NCBI GenBank assembly: GCA_963691705.1
Contig: OY829541.1
Location: forward strand, 36,783,661 to 36,847,660
Direction of reading: 5' to 3'
Source: Viola odorata
Lineage: Eukaryota > Streptophyta > Magnoliopsida > Malpighiales > Violaceae
Length of the DNA stretch: 64,000 nt
The notes beneath the pieces were generated by a model. The model searched no databases, had not been told where the DNA came from, and worked only from the letters and a program-made list of their open reading frames with translations. The position numbers were made by a program, and so were the translations under genes. Numbering within the stretch: position 1 is the stretch's first letter; each line of letters starts with the position of its first letter. Below, piece by piece: positions 44,295 through 56,210 of this stretch.

Positions 44295-44779
44295 ATGTCT
44301 GGAAGAGAACGCTACCGCGACCGCGACCGCGACCGCGACCGGGACCGCGGTCGTGCTCGAGAAAGAGACGGTCGCGACTCAGAAACTAAGCGACGTCGTT
44401 CCGGCTTCGACAGAAAACTGAGGTGGGTAGTTAAGCTTATATGGTGAATGAATCTCCTACATTTTTTCACTACTCTATGCTAATTAATGATTGTTTTTTT
44501 GGTTTCGGCGAACGTTACGTTAGTCATAAGAGGTCAAGGAGGGATGCAAAGCCGGAGACGGAGAGAGTGGTGAAGCCCAGCAGCAGTAATCTGGACGGAG
44601 TTGATGATAATCAGAAACAAAGGAAACGGTAGCAAGATGCATTGCCACTGGAGCCTCCGCCAGCTGATTCCAGTGCTAAAGAATCGGAGAAAAAATCTAA
44701 CGGACATGATAATGATGGAAGCAAGCATGTACCGGAGTCTGACCTCACTCAAATTCCCCGTTCTCGATCTTATTTGCAG
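44295..44779 (+). pseudogene. Two exons of an Arg/Asp-repeat nuclear protein gene (captured fragment)
   Basis: ATG at 44295 starts MSGRERYRDRDRDRDRDRGR, an RD-dipeptide tract encoded by a CGCGAC hexamer repeat. Exon 1 ends AG|GTGGGT at 44422. Exon 2 starts after TTAG at 44524 in matching phase (SHKRSRRDAKPETERV) and continues to IPRSRSYLQ, with CAG|GT at 44779. The wording VP(E)SD(L)TQIPRSRSYLQ and QDALPLEPPP resembles a conserved plant nuclear RS/RD-type protein whose name I cannot give with confidence. An in-frame TAG at 44630-44632 breaks exon 2, and later exons are missing or unrecognised. The transcript, if any, would be truncated. Confidence 0.6.
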
Positions 44780-45360
44780 GTTCATTTTCTACCTGTTAAT
44801 TGGACGTGTTTGAATATTTGAAAATGAATTTTGTATATGCATCTTCTGTTGGAAGCAAATTTGTGTTTGGATTGAGTTATTTTTAGTGTCTTGATTGGTG
44901 AATTGTATGAGTTAGTAGTAGGCAGTGATCCCACTAGGTCAGTTCTTCTCTTTTATGTGTAGTTGATTTGTGCTGAGATCTTGTGATTCTTTTGTAACCT
45001 CAGTTTTGAATTTTAAGTCTTTGGATTGATTTGCAATCTCCAGTTTTGTTAATTTGTAGCTCCTATGCTGGTGGAGGATTTGAGATTTGATTATTGTTTT
45101 CATTTCAAGAATCACTCTCCTTACTCTCCTTACTGCCATATATTTGCTGGTCCTTTGATTTATGATCTTGGTACTGGATCTGCGTGTTGTTGAGTAGCTA
45201 TTATTGGTGTTTTTGGCTTTATTGTCTTTTATTTATTTTCTTGACATTCTGATATCCATGGTGACAACATATGCAAGATGAAATTAATTGTAAATCATGC
45301 TATGAATGCATTGCTATTTGCTTCTGTGGTGTTTGCTGATAAATCATCTAACTTGTAGAT

Positions 45361-45637
45361 CTTCGTATCCGGAGTAAAACAAGAAATAGATTGTGAAGAA
45401 ATGCTGGAAATTTCAGATGTGTATGGAGCATGGCCTGTGGCTGATAATGAATGGAGATTCACATCAGTAGAGGATTTCTCTGTTTCTTCTTGGTCAGTTG
45501 TTGCCGAAGAGGGTAGTAATACGGCAAGTGTTGCAGTGGTTGCTGGACATGTTGATGCATTTAAGCCATTAGCACAGGTTTCATCAAAGACAGTGCCAAA
45601 GTTTCCACTCGTTTGCAGCATCCCAGCTGGTGTATAG
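45361..45637 (+). pseudogene. Unidentified open segment downstream of the RD-protein exons
   Basis: An open frame reads EEMLEISDVYGAWPVADNEW and continues for about 90 codons. The minus strand (45621-45295) is also open. Possible splice acceptors (TTGCAG at 45729-45734) occur downstream. I recognise no domain in either direction, so strand and identity are uncertain. Confidence 0.25.
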
Positions 45638-47060
45638 TTGAACTAGTTGTGATGTAATGCACAATTTTGTCAGTAGAATTAGTACTTGGTATCATTGTTG
45701 TGAATCCGTTCATTTTTTCCTGCTGAATTGCAGAGAATTAGAGGATTTGCTTGTGCAAATCTTGGCCTTATAATCCCAGTTAAAGTAAAGCAATATAATA
45801 CATTTTTGTTACTGCAATGATTATTATTACTACTATTATCATTCTTCTGCTAGTCATGCTATCCAAAGCTGCTAATCTTTGGTGATGTATTTGGAAGGTT
45901 AACTGGGGCTGGTTAGTTAAAGAAAATGCTGAGAAGAATAATCAATATGTAATCAACTTTTAGCACAAAAAGAACAGTATAGAAAATGAGACTTGATTTA
46001 GGACAGTAATTTGCTAACTGAATCTTATTCTAGTCATACAACTGCATTATATTACAAGCGCAAGAGCTTGAACACGGATACGTAGTTTGTAACTCAATAG
46101 TTAATAACTTAATAATGAATAGGTAATTATGATTTATATACGTGAAATTTTCAAAAAGTTTATTATAATTTCAAAGTAATTCATTCCAATTTCGAAGCTA
46201 ATAATTTAAAACTTTTTATTATATTAGATAAATATTTATTTATGGTATTAATAACTTAAATTTTTTATGGTATTAATAAGTTTAATTTATTTATGATATT
46301 AGATAAATATTAGGTGGTAGATTTTAGATTATAAATAAATTGATTAAAAACATATATATGACATGAAAACTTATATTATGTCTTGGTTTTAAATATTACT
46401 TCAAAAATATTAGAATACATCAATAAAATAAATTCGAAAACATTGAGCAATGATAAAAATGTTCAAATAAGTAGAATAAATTTTGACCAATGATAAAAAT
46501 GACATCTTAGAATATTACTTTCATTATATAAATAAATGGATAAATTAAATTAACCTATATACTTGCTTAGTTTGAGAGTTTTATATGCAAATGATGTTAA
46601 TCATGTTGCAAGTTTTGTGTATACCAATAAATTTTAATGGGGTTTTATATGCAAATGATGTTAATCATTTAGCAAATAACTCAAATTTTTAATGGTATTA
46701 ATAAATTTATATTTATTTATGATAAAAAAAGTTTAATTTATTTATGATATTAGATAAATATTAGGTGGTATATGTTAGATTATAAATAAATTGATTAAAA
46801 ACATATATAAAGATACTAAAAAAATTAATTCTAACACTTGAAATGAATTTATACCCTTTATGGTCATTTTATATTCCAACCATAGTTTTAAAACAGTTTT
46901 TACCAAACACCAAAAACAACTTCTGATTTCCCCACAGAACTTTTAACAAACATTTACCAAACAGTATACTCCGTTCTGCAAAAATTTGAAACTGACTTTT
47001 GCAGACTAAACTTTTTTCTACTGAATTTTTCCAGCTAGAACCGGAACGCCAAACAGACCC

Positions 47061-49956
47061 TTAGAGGAATTTGGCAATTTTTTTTCCCATATAGAATCAG
47101 GATTTGGTATTCAATATTAAAACAAAGGTTCAATACATCATCATTCCTTAAATGGTTCTTTGTATTAAAAATTATTATTATTATTATTATTATTATTATA
47201 ATAGTGTATAAGTGGGGAGTTCTGTTACTTCTGTATATATAATCCCACGAATCAAGCAATTCTAATAATTATAAAGGAAGACCCCATTAGATATTGGTTA
47301 AAAGACAGATTTCCATATTCGTAAAAATATCTTCATTTAAATCTTTAAATAATTAATTTAGTCTCCGTATTTATAAAATATTTCTAATCAAACTCTAATA
47401 TTTATAGAATATCATATTATTTTCCTGTGTTTGTAACACTACTAAAAAAAACTTATTTCATTGGGACGGGAAATACCGTCAATAACTGAATATTTATTTT
47501 TTATTTATTTTTTCCGTTGCAAATTTAGCCTTTTTGTGCGCGCTAGTTGGTGTGCATGTTATAGGATGGGTCAATCTCTTCGGCTTGTATTTATTATATA
47601 AATATATTAATATATAATTTAATTATTTTCAAAATAATTATTATGTAATTGTAAATGAAAACATTTATAATAATTAAATTACTAATTAAGAATTTACACA
47701 CATATAATAATAATAATAATGAAATTTTAACCTATATATAGGTTAAAGAGAGGTTTAAATATAGGGTACATATAAATATAGAGTACGAGTATGACTATCT
47801 GGAGTTTAATTACAAGAATTAATAAAAATATTTAGATAATAATAAAATAATTACTAATTAAGAAATTACATGTATATATTGATTATAATTATACGTGAGG
47901 TTTAAGGTTCAGGCATAGAGTATGGATTTGAGGTTTAGGGTATGAGTATGGGATATTAGTATGAGAGTTTGGAGTTTAATTAATTACTTATTAATAAAAA
48001 CATTTAGAATATAATAAAATATTTTATTCGATTTCATAAATATATTTTTAAAAAGTAATAAGTTAGGAAAAAATTATATATTAACTAAACAAAATTACTT
48101 CTGGTCTAGTGACAAAGTCCTTACCCATATGTACCACAACTATATATTAATTAATTTTATTAAGTAAAGGTAATATATATTAATTATTCAAAATATTATT
48201 GCATATTTTTTTCTCCATAATGATTTATAAAGTTTTTATTTTTTAGTTTAATAAAAATTTGTTATGTATTTGTGAAACTTAATATCATAAAATAATTTCA
48301 TTTTTACTCAATTTTGTGTACTAGTTGAAATATTAAAAATAAAAAATAATTAAGACTTTTAGTCTAACATATATATAAAATCAGGAAAATAGACTTATTT
48401 TATTATTATTTTTATTAGAAATAGTAATATAAAATAAATAAAAGAAAATACATATAATGTATCACCCTTGGTCTAGTGGACTCCCTTCCCCTTGTGCCAC
48501 CAGACTAGGGATCGAATAACATGACCCCCATAAGTTCTAATATGTACGGAGCATGACACACTCGTCCGTAAACTATCGACAGGGTGAACCCTAAACTCGT
48601 TAGTGCTAGCTCTTTGAGAATAGAGAAAGGAAACAATTTAATTAAGCCCATCAACAGAGGTGTTTTGCCCAAGTATTGTCTTCCATTAAACAGAATCGAT
48701 CAATTAGTTAAATTAACTAAGGTAAGGTAATTTGATATAGGAGGGAAGTAGGAATCCTAAGCAAACGTGATCTCCATAGCAACCGTGTAAACTAGAAATG
48801 AACATCTTTGCATGAATGATCGAATGACAATGAATCATAACTTACATTGACTTTTACTAGGAACCTCTCCTATATCCAATCTCACTCTAATGTTTAATTT
48901 TATTCGCTCTTGCTTTCATTGCTTTCATTGCTTTTCAATTTATAGTTTTGGTCATTGAGGATTTAAAATCATACAATTTTTTTGCCACTAATTGCATTTT
49001 ATTTTATGGAATAGTGATAGATTGTATTTCATTATTACTTTTGATAGAGTCGGCACTCGATTAATGAGTCAAAGTTCGTGTTTAAATTTGCATGATTGAA
49101 CTTGCCTTTTTTTTTATTTTTAGATTCACCTTTTTTTAGTCTCTAAAATAATTAATTAATGATTAATTTCAATTTTCAACTCTGCCTGCAACGTGGGGCC
49201 CAATTTTCTAGTTATAGTATAATGGTTTGTGCACAATCATTGAATAGTAACTCCATTGTTCTTACTGTATACTTCCTTCGTTTCAAAACTCATGTCGTTT
49301 AAAGTTTCTGAGTGAGAATTAATGAAATTAGGGACTTTCTGGTGGGAATTCAATAGAAAATAAGCATTTTTTTAGTAAGTTGTAGATAAATATTAAATAC
49401 TAATAAAAAAGAAAGAAAAGTAGGATGTTGCCAATAAGGTTGTCAATCCCGTACTGGTAAACGTCTCGATTTTGTCAATAGTAAAGGATGTACTAATCTC
49501 GGTGAAAATACCGATCTCGATATCCTATTTTTCTTATTTGTGTATATACAAATTTACAAACATTCAACAAACTTATGATAATTTCTTATTTGTGTAAGAA
49601 AACTATTTATAAGAATCAGAAAAAAATTTATACGAATCAGAAGAAATTCAGTAGAAAATAAAATATATAAAAATGTGACAAATATCAAACAACAGCCCCA
49701 AAAGAACAAAAAAAGAGATTTGTTATGGATCGATCCGGAGGACATTTATCAAACAGTCGGAACTTGGCCCATCAGCTTCAGCAGGACCAGTTGAGTGAAA
49801 AATAGCTTTCCATTCTGGTGTTTGGTTTAGTGAAAAAACAATTTGGGCCAATTAGTTGTTCACTTATGAATTTTAGAAAACTGCGAGGATGAAAACTCAA
49901 TTCAGTAGGTTATCTTTAGTGCACACTATGAGTAAGGCACACGAGTATGATAACTA
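47061..49956. other. No gene; AT-rich DNA with microsatellite and tRNA-like traces
   Basis: A (ATT)n tract lies at about 47168-47200. At 48468-48525 CTTGGTCTAGTGGACTCC followed by CTAGGGATCGAAT resembles degenerate A and B boxes of a tRNA-derived SINE. A weaker copy of the first half is at about 48105-48125. Repeated TTAGATAAATATTAGGTGGTA at about 46302 and 46749 marks a short duplication just upstream. Confidence 0.4.
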
Positions 49957-50287
49957 CTCCCTCCGTATTAAATTAAATTACGTTTTGAAAGTTTTACTTT
50001 GTCTGAAAATAAATGACATTTTACTACTTTTTTAGTACTCTCTCTGAATTTTTAAAAATAATATTTTAGGCTAAAAAAATTGGTCTCAAATAAATGACGT
50101 TATGTATTTTTTAAAGTACTTTATGATTAGTTTATTCAATATGGAGAAGAGAGAAGAATATCTATTGGTCGTTTATTTAATATAGAGAAAAGAGATGATT
50201 GATTAATATTAAAAATGTTGTCACCTATCTATTACCTTAATTTTCATGCCCTATTTCAAAACATTATTTGTTAGAATTCGGAAGGAG
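49957..50287. mobile_element. Stowaway-like MITE of a second family, 331 bp
   Basis: CTCCCTCCGTATTAAATTAA at the left and GAATTCGGAAGGAG at the right are inverted ends, with TA on both sides (49955-49956; 50288-50289). Its interior differs from copies A-D. Confidence 0.7.
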
Positions 50288-50289
50288 TA

Positions 50290-50865
50290 ATTCTTTAATT
50301 AATTTTATTAATTTACTCCTAATTATTGAGGAAAAGTGATTAATAAAAAGTAATAAAATATGATTGGTTAGAATGTAGATTAAAAATTTGTGAAAATAAT
50401 TATTTTGGTCGGCGTAAATAACCAAAGATCCTTCAAATATAGACCTTATTAAAATTACTTTTGAAACTAAAAGATTCCAAAATTATTAGAACTGTAGTGA
50501 AATATTAAAATCGGAAGTAATGATAACGATGACGTGGACAATTTGACCAAATTATGAGTGCGCAACTGCGCATCCGTAGAACATGGTAGCATCATTATTG
50601 TTTAGGTTTCCTTTTCTTAAATCAAGAATATATTAAAATAGCAATGGAGCTTAATTTTTAAAAAGTCAAAATTTAGATAAATGTCACCTTGTTTTGAAGA
50701 ATACAATAACATTATTGTTGAAGTTGATAATTAATTATTAGTAAATGATAAAGTACCAGTAAAAAATTAAATTCAGATTCGAATCTCAATTTTTATCTAT
50801 AAAAATACAAAATACTGTTACTTTTACTGTTTATTTCTTGCAGCTTAGTCTACTAAGCTTTTTGA
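50290..50865. other. No gene; AT-rich spacer before the pararetrovirus
   Basis: Nothing recognisable. The viral reading frame starts immediately after a TGTATATATG tract. Confidence 0.4.
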
Positions 50866-52578
50866 ATGTATATATGTAGTTTAAATGGTAGTATTACTAT
50901 AGCTAGAAATAGCATAACAGTTAGCAAAAATGTCTATACATTTCCAACAAATAAATATATACAAACAACAGAGTTGGCAAAAAAGCGTGGTGGACAACCC
51001 ACCTTAAAATTTTTAAAACCAGATATAAAAAGAACAGAATATATAGAAAATGAAACATATACTATGCTAGGAAAAGAATTAGCTTTAGAATTAGAAAAAG
51101 GACCAGATATCAAAAATAGTAAAAATTATCCCATTATACAAAAATTAGAAAAAATAGGATTAATAGGTGAAGATATTACTAAAAGTAAAGTAAATTATGA
51201 GGTTAAAATGCAGATTAAAAATCCTGATATAAGGATAGCAACAGCAAACATAGATTATAGCCCTTTAGATAAAGAAGAATTTAGAAAACAAATTCCTGAA
51301 ATGTTAAATTAGGGATTAATTAAAAGATCGATTAGTCCACATAGATTAGCAGCATTTATAGTTAGAAATCATAGTGAAATTAAAAGAGGAAAAGCCAGAA
51401 TAGTTTATAATTACAAAAGATTGAATGATAACACTATAGATGATGCATATAATATTCCTAATAAAGACAGTTTAATAGGATTAATACAGAATAAAAAGAT
51501 CTTTAGTAAATTTGACCTAAAGTCAGGATACAATCAGCTAAAATTAGAAGAATGGTTCAAACAGTGGACTGCATTTACATGTTCAGAAGGACATTTTGAA
51601 TGGAATGTTCTTTCTTTTAGATTAAAAAATGCACCAGCAGTTTTCCAAAGATTCATGGACTCAATATTCTTAAAATATGAGTTCTGTTTAGTTTACATAG
51701 ACGATATCTTAGTAGCAAGTAATACTATTAAAGAACATGAAGAACATTTGAAACAGATTTTTCAGGAAATAGAAAAATATGGTATAGTAGTAAGTAAAAG
51801 AAAGATGGAATTATATAAAAGAAAGATATCCTTTTTAGGATTAGAAATAGGAAATGGAAAGATAGAATTACAGCCGCATATAGCTGAAAAAATATTAAAT
51901 TTTCCAGATAAATTAGAAGGATTAAAACAAATACAAGCTTTTTTAGGAATACTAAATTATGCCAGGAAGTTTATTCCTAACTTAAGTAAATTAGTAGGGC
52001 CATTATACAGTAAAACAACAAAAAATGGTCAAAGAAACTTTAACAAAGAAGACTTAGAATTAGTAAAGAAGATAAAAGAACAAGTCAGACAAATTAAGCC
52101 ATTAGAACTACCGTTAACAACATATTATATCATTATAGAATGTGATGGTAGCAAAGAAGGATGGGGAGCAGTCATGATCTGCAAACCCAATAAATATGCA
52201 GATAAAGATACAGAAAGAATTGTTGCTTATGCAAGTGGTAATTTCAAAACAGGACAAAATTGGACTAGTTTAGACTTTGAAATATAGGCATTAATAAATG
52301 CACTAGATAAATTCAAAATATATTTACAGAATGAGTTTATAGTAAGAACAGATTGTGAAGCAATAGTAAAATTTCTAAAAAATGAGAATAGCAAAAAGAT
52401 AAATAGAACCCGATGGGTTAACTTACAGAATTTAATACAGGGAAATGGATATGAAATTTGCTTTGAACATATAAAAGGAAAAAACAACAGCTTAGCAGAT
52501 TTATTATCTAGAAATATTAAAAAGTTTTTTAATGATACAGGCAAAAATGAAGAAAAGGGTTATAAAACCCAAGGATAA
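50866..52578 (+). pseudogene. Pararetroviral polyprotein fragment: protease tail, reverse transcriptase, RNase H (copy 1)
   Basis: One frame runs 571 codons with two in-frame TAG stops (51310-51312; 52285-52287). The first ~150 codons are the protease-RT linker region. RT blocks follow: [30 protein letters not shown], and the YIDD active site in [13 protein letters not shown] (about 51690). RNase H starts near 52130 ([15 protein letters not shown]) and continues past the second stop to LADLLSRN. RT/RNase H turns viral pregenomic RNA into DNA. The 5' part of the polyprotein is missing here. The frame overlaps the next ORF by 47 nt. The same second stop is present in copy 2. Confidence 0.88.
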
Positions 52579-53400
52579 GACAGAACAGAAATCAGAGGAA
52601 GCAAAATCTCTGACAGACAGAACCATTATGTACAGAAACAATTTAGCCATGCCAGTCACAATTACAGAAAGAGGATCATCGTCCTCAGAAATACAGACTT
52701 CATCATCACAGACAAACAAAACCTTTCAGATAAGGGGAGCACAGAAGGAGATTAGATTTGGAACCATGTATCTCACAGAATTTCCAGAAGGAGGAAATAG
52801 AAAGTTTAAACCCTTTGAGGGATTAAACATTGACAGAGAACAACAGTGCTTGCTAGATAATATCTGGCATATACAGACAGTTCCAACAGCAACACAGTTT
52901 AAGGTACAATGCTTGAATGCGCTAAGCATGTACTTTTCAGAGAAAAATCCCAAAATACAGAGAAAATCTTTTTCACATTACGTGATATACAGGGGATTAA
53001 AAACAGGAGTTTTTCACAGTTTTAACACAGTCAAAAATTTTATTATGTGTCAAAATCCCATTTTTGTGGGCTATCACAGTTTTGCCAAGGCTTTAGAAGA
53101 AGCAAGGGCCCAATTAGGCCCAAACTTCTATATTGAGCCCGAAACAGTCAGACCATATGCAGAAGTAGCCCAAGAAAATCCTAGTCAGCTCATAGCTAGA
53201 CTAGAAGACAAAAACAGAAAACTAGAAGAACAAATAGCACAACTCCAACAGCAGACGACTAATCAAATAGCCTTCATTGAACAGAAAAAGAATGAGGCAG
53301 AGAGAAAAATTCAACAGAATAACACTACAGTGGGTATTTTGAATACCAAACTACAACAGCTAGATCAGTTCATAAAGGATAATAAGCCAAAAAACAGTTC
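52532..53400 (+). pseudogene. Viroplasmin/transactivator-like ORF (copy 1), 3' truncated
   Basis: ATG at 52532 overlaps the end of the polyprotein frame. The centre matches the caulimovirus viroplasmin motif (HYVIYRGLKTGVFHSF ... PIFVGYHSFAKALEEAR, about 52975-53105). A Gln/Glu-rich coiled coil follows (about 53200-53330). Viroplasmin proteins build inclusion bodies and in some genera promote reinitiation on polycistronic RNA. The homology with copy 2 stops near 53400, where a reversed viral segment is joined, so the last residues to 53479 are not native. Confidence 0.82.
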
Positions 53401-53870
53401 TAGGTTTCTTACTGTCGTATCTTGTATAAACGTATTTTCTTTTGCTGGGTCTACTCCTAATATTAGAATTCTAATTTGACTTGTAAAATTATATGGGTTA
53501 TCTCCTAAGGATTTAATAGTATTTATTGCATCTGGGTCTTTTAACTTTTTACTTTGCCAAATTCCTAATGTTGTTGGTCCTAAGGTTGTTTCTAAATAAG
53601 AGAACATGTCTATATCGTCTCGCTTATTGGTTTCCCAATTTCTAACAACTGTTTGTTCCCATATTAATATTTCATCTGGCCATAACTGAGGACTCTGTTG
53701 TTCTATTACTAACATATTTGAGTTGTAAACTTTTCCTATCGGCATTCTTGCCCCTCTACCTTTAATATGTGATTCTCCTTGGTATACTGCAGTAGCAGGC
53801 GTCCAAGGTTCTCTACCTAACATTTCTGTTCCTGATGTTCCTGGTGTTACGAACTCAGGTTTGGGACTAT
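53400..53870 (-). pseudogene. Reversed movement/capsid-region fragment inserted in copy 1
   Basis: The minus strand is open from about 53870 to 53365. It carries a segment (LGDNPYNFTSQIRILI; Trp- and Pro-rich upstream part) that resembles the region N-terminal to or within the capsid part of Caulimoviridae polyproteins. No RT or zinc-knuckle motif is present. It does not occur elsewhere in the cluster, so it is the only trace of the middle of the genome. Identity is moderate, based on wording only. Confidence 0.5.
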
Positions 53871-53955
53871 TTTCTCTTTTTTTTTTATATATATATATAA
53901 ACTATGGGCTTCTGTTTAGGCGAGGGGAACTAAGGGGCTACGAAAACTGGAAACG
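53866..53955 (+). repeat. Third copy of the viral 3' intergenic motif
   Basis: ACTATTTTCTC, a T-run, TATATATAAACTATGGGC and GGCGAGGGGAACTAAGGGGC occur here, at 54185-54283 (inverted) and at 54378-54466. The TATATATAAA, read toward the primer-binding site on each viral copy, may be the promoter TATA box or a 3'-end signal. Confidence 0.6.
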
Positions 53956-54173
53956 ATCCTTGTGTCCTATACACACCAGAAAAGTGGATGGAGTATCATC
54001 TCTTGGGAGAAGGATATTTCATTCAAATCTACAGCACTAGGGAGTGGAGGATGTTCTTGCCACACTCAGGAGATGGACGTTTGCTAGATGAAGAACGGGC
54101 TTCCTCTTCATTTGTAAACACAAGAGAAATATACAACGAGAGCATTTCTTCAATCTCCATGTCTCACTAAAAT
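53956..54173 (+). pseudogene. Tail of the last viral ORF (copy 1)
   Basis: The open plus-strand segment is the C-terminal ~70 residues of the same protein that is longer in copy 2 (54478-55311). It starts abruptly at the rearrangement point near 53956 and ends with the same stop. No ATG of its own is likely (an internal Met at 53988). Confidence 0.75.
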
Positions 54174-54703
54174 CTCTCTCTAGTTTCCAGTTTTCGTAGC
54201 CCCTTAGTTCCCCTCGCCTAAACAGAAGCCCATAGTTTATATATAAAAAAAATAAAAAAAATAAAAAAAAGAGAAAATAGTCAAACCGGTGACTGTAAAT
54301 TTCTTACCGGACCCTGTATTTTCATTGGTAGCGATGAAAATACAGGGTCCGGTAAGAAATTTACAGTCACCGGTTTGACTATTTTCTCTTTTTTTTTTTT
54401 TTTATATATAAACTATGGGCTTCTGTTTAGGCGAGGGGAACTAAGGGGCTACGAAAACTGGAAACTAGAGAGAGATTTTAGTGAGACATGGAGATTGAAG
54501 AAATGCTCTCGTTGTATATTTCTCTTGTGTTTACAAATGAAGAGGAAGCCCGTTCTTCATCTAGCAAACGTCCATCTCCTGAGTGTGGCAAGAACATCCT
54601 CCACTCCCTAGTGCTGTAGATTTGAATGAAATATCCTTCTCCCAAGAGATGATACTCCATCCACTTTTCTGGTGTGTATAGGACACAAAGATCCTTAGCA
54701 GCT
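53956..54703. repeat. Near-perfect palindrome, arms about 365 bp, 8-nt spacer
   Basis: The left arm 53956-54325 is the reverse complement of 54334-54703 with few differences (mainly the T/A-run length). The spacer 54326-54333 is TGGTAGCG, the first 8 nt of the viral primer-binding site TGGTAGCGGAGC seen intact at 57121. Confidence 0.9.
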
Positions 54704-55311
54704 CTGTAAATTTCCAAGTTATCTAATTCTTGAAAATCATTGGGAGATAGTGAAATCCCCATATGGATATCGTGAAGACTTTCTTCTTCCCTGTCTGCTG
54801 AGAAAATGAAGACCCTCTTCTTTGCAGGAATGATTTCAAAGCCTCTAGCCACAGGAAGTGTAGAGTCAATGAAACATTCTAATTTCTTTCTGATTGCCAT
54901 GTTTCCTGCAATAAGAAAGAACTTTTCTCCAAACTCTTCTAAGTATCTGTCAATGTGTCCTTCTTCTTCTAGTCTGAATGTGATTTTGTCCATCATTCCC
55001 ATGTGGAAAAAGGAAAGGATTTTCTGAAAAGGCATGTCTGTGATATTGAGGTCTACTTGTATTTTGAAGAGACCTGCTGTTCCTGTTCCTCCTATATGTC
55101 GTGCAATCTTTCCTGCAAGTCTGCAATAAGGCTTCTGTACTACCTTAACTCCTTTGAACTTCCAATCTTTTTCTTCGAAATATATTCTGACTAGATTTTT
55201 CTGTGCATTAATCAGATCTTCTAAGTGTCTACTTTCTGTTTTCTGTTTAATAATCTCTTCTCCCTCAGGCCATTGATCAATCAAAGGCTTTAGGGTGAAT
55301 TGAGCTGGCAT
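54478..55311 (-). pseudogene. Last viral ORF, 277 aa, function unknown (copy 2)
   Basis: An open frame runs from ATG 55311 to 54478, two bases after the stop of the viroplasmin ORF (TAGACATG arrangement), which suggests coupled translation. It is uninterrupted and encodes a soluble, Glu/Ile/Phe-rich protein without membrane segments, knuckles or catalytic motifs I can name. It could be a separate protein or the split second half of a larger inclusion-body protein. It is followed by the viral 3' intergenic region. I mark it as a viral relic because its neighbours are broken, although this frame itself is open. Confidence 0.6.
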
Positions 55312-55313
55312 GT

Positions 55314-56210
55314 CTAATAACCTGGCTCGAAGTTGTAGAAAACTTCTGTTTTTGGCTTATTATCCTTTATGAACTGATCTAGCTGTTGTAGTTTGGTATT
55401 CAAAATACCCACTGTAGTGTTATTCTGTTGAATTTTTCTCTCTGCCTCATTCTTTTTCTGTTCAATGAAGGCTATTTGATTAGTCGTCTGCTGTTGGAGT
55501 TGTGCTATTTGTTCTTCTAGTTTTCTGTTTTTGTCTTCTAGTCTAGCTATGAGCTGACTAGGATTTTCTTGGGCTACTTCTGCATATGGTCTGACTGTTT
55601 CGGGCTCAATATAGAAGTTTAGGCCTAATTGGGCCCTTGCTTCTTCTAAAGCCTTGGCAAAACTGTGATAGCCCACAAAAATGGGATTTTGACACATAAT
55701 AAAATTTTTGACTGTGTTAAAACTGTGAAAAACTCCTGTTTTTAATCCCCTGTATATCACGTAATGTGAAAAAGATTTTCTCTGTATTTTGGGATTTTTC
55801 TCTGAAAAGTACACGATTAGCGCATTCAAGCATTGTACCTTAAAATGTGTTGTTGTTGGAACTGTCTGTATATGCCAGATATTATCTAGCAAGCACTGTT
55901 GTTCTCTGTCAATGTTTAATCCCTCAAAGGGTTTAAACTTTCTATTTCCTCCTTCTGGAAATTCTGTGAGATACATGGTTCCAAATCTAATCTCCTTCTG
56001 TGCTCCCCTTATCTGAAAGGTTTTGTTTGTCTGTGATGATGAAGTCTGTATTTCTGAGGACGATGATCCTCTTTCTGTAATTGTGACTGGCATGGCTAAA
56101 TTGTTTCTGTACATAATGGTTCTGTCTGTCAGAGATTTTGCTTCCTCTGATTTCTGTTCTGTCTTATCCTTGGGTTTTATAACCCTTTTCTTCATTTTTG
56201 CCTGTATCAT
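55314..56210 (-). pseudogene. Viroplasmin/transactivator-like ORF, 298 aa (copy 2)
   Basis: An open frame from ATG 56210 to 55314, nearly identical to 52532-53400 with a handful of substitutions. It keeps its native 3' end (ending near FYNFEPGY), which copy 1 lacks. It has the viroplasmin motif in the middle and a coiled coil near the C-terminus, and it overlaps the RNase H end upstream as in copy 1. Confidence 0.82.

Larger units (their letters stand above)
43860..47060 (+). mobile_element. TIR-bounded element of the 16967 hAT-like family with captured gene exons
   Basis: The right end, read inward GGGTCTGTTTGGCGTTCCGG, is identical to the left end of the 16967 MITE, and homology continues about 150 bp inward (GTTTTTGGTGTTTGGTAAAA). 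The left end GTGGGCGTTTGGCATTCTGG is a diverged match. TTA lies outside both ends, but no 8-bp duplication could be found, so the two ends may come from different insertions. The interior holds exons of an RD-rich nuclear protein gene (44295-44779) and another unidentified segment (45361-45637). Confidence 0.45.

Noticed and set aside
44122..44447. Alternative frames around the RD-repeat exon (Thr/Ala repeat)
   Set aside because: They are shifted readings of the CGCGAC hexamer repeat; the frame from 44295 has the correct splice phase into exon 2.
48468..48525. Second tRNA-derived SINE
   Set aside because: A- and B-box resemblance is weak and no SINE 3' end or target duplication was found; mentioned only as a trace.
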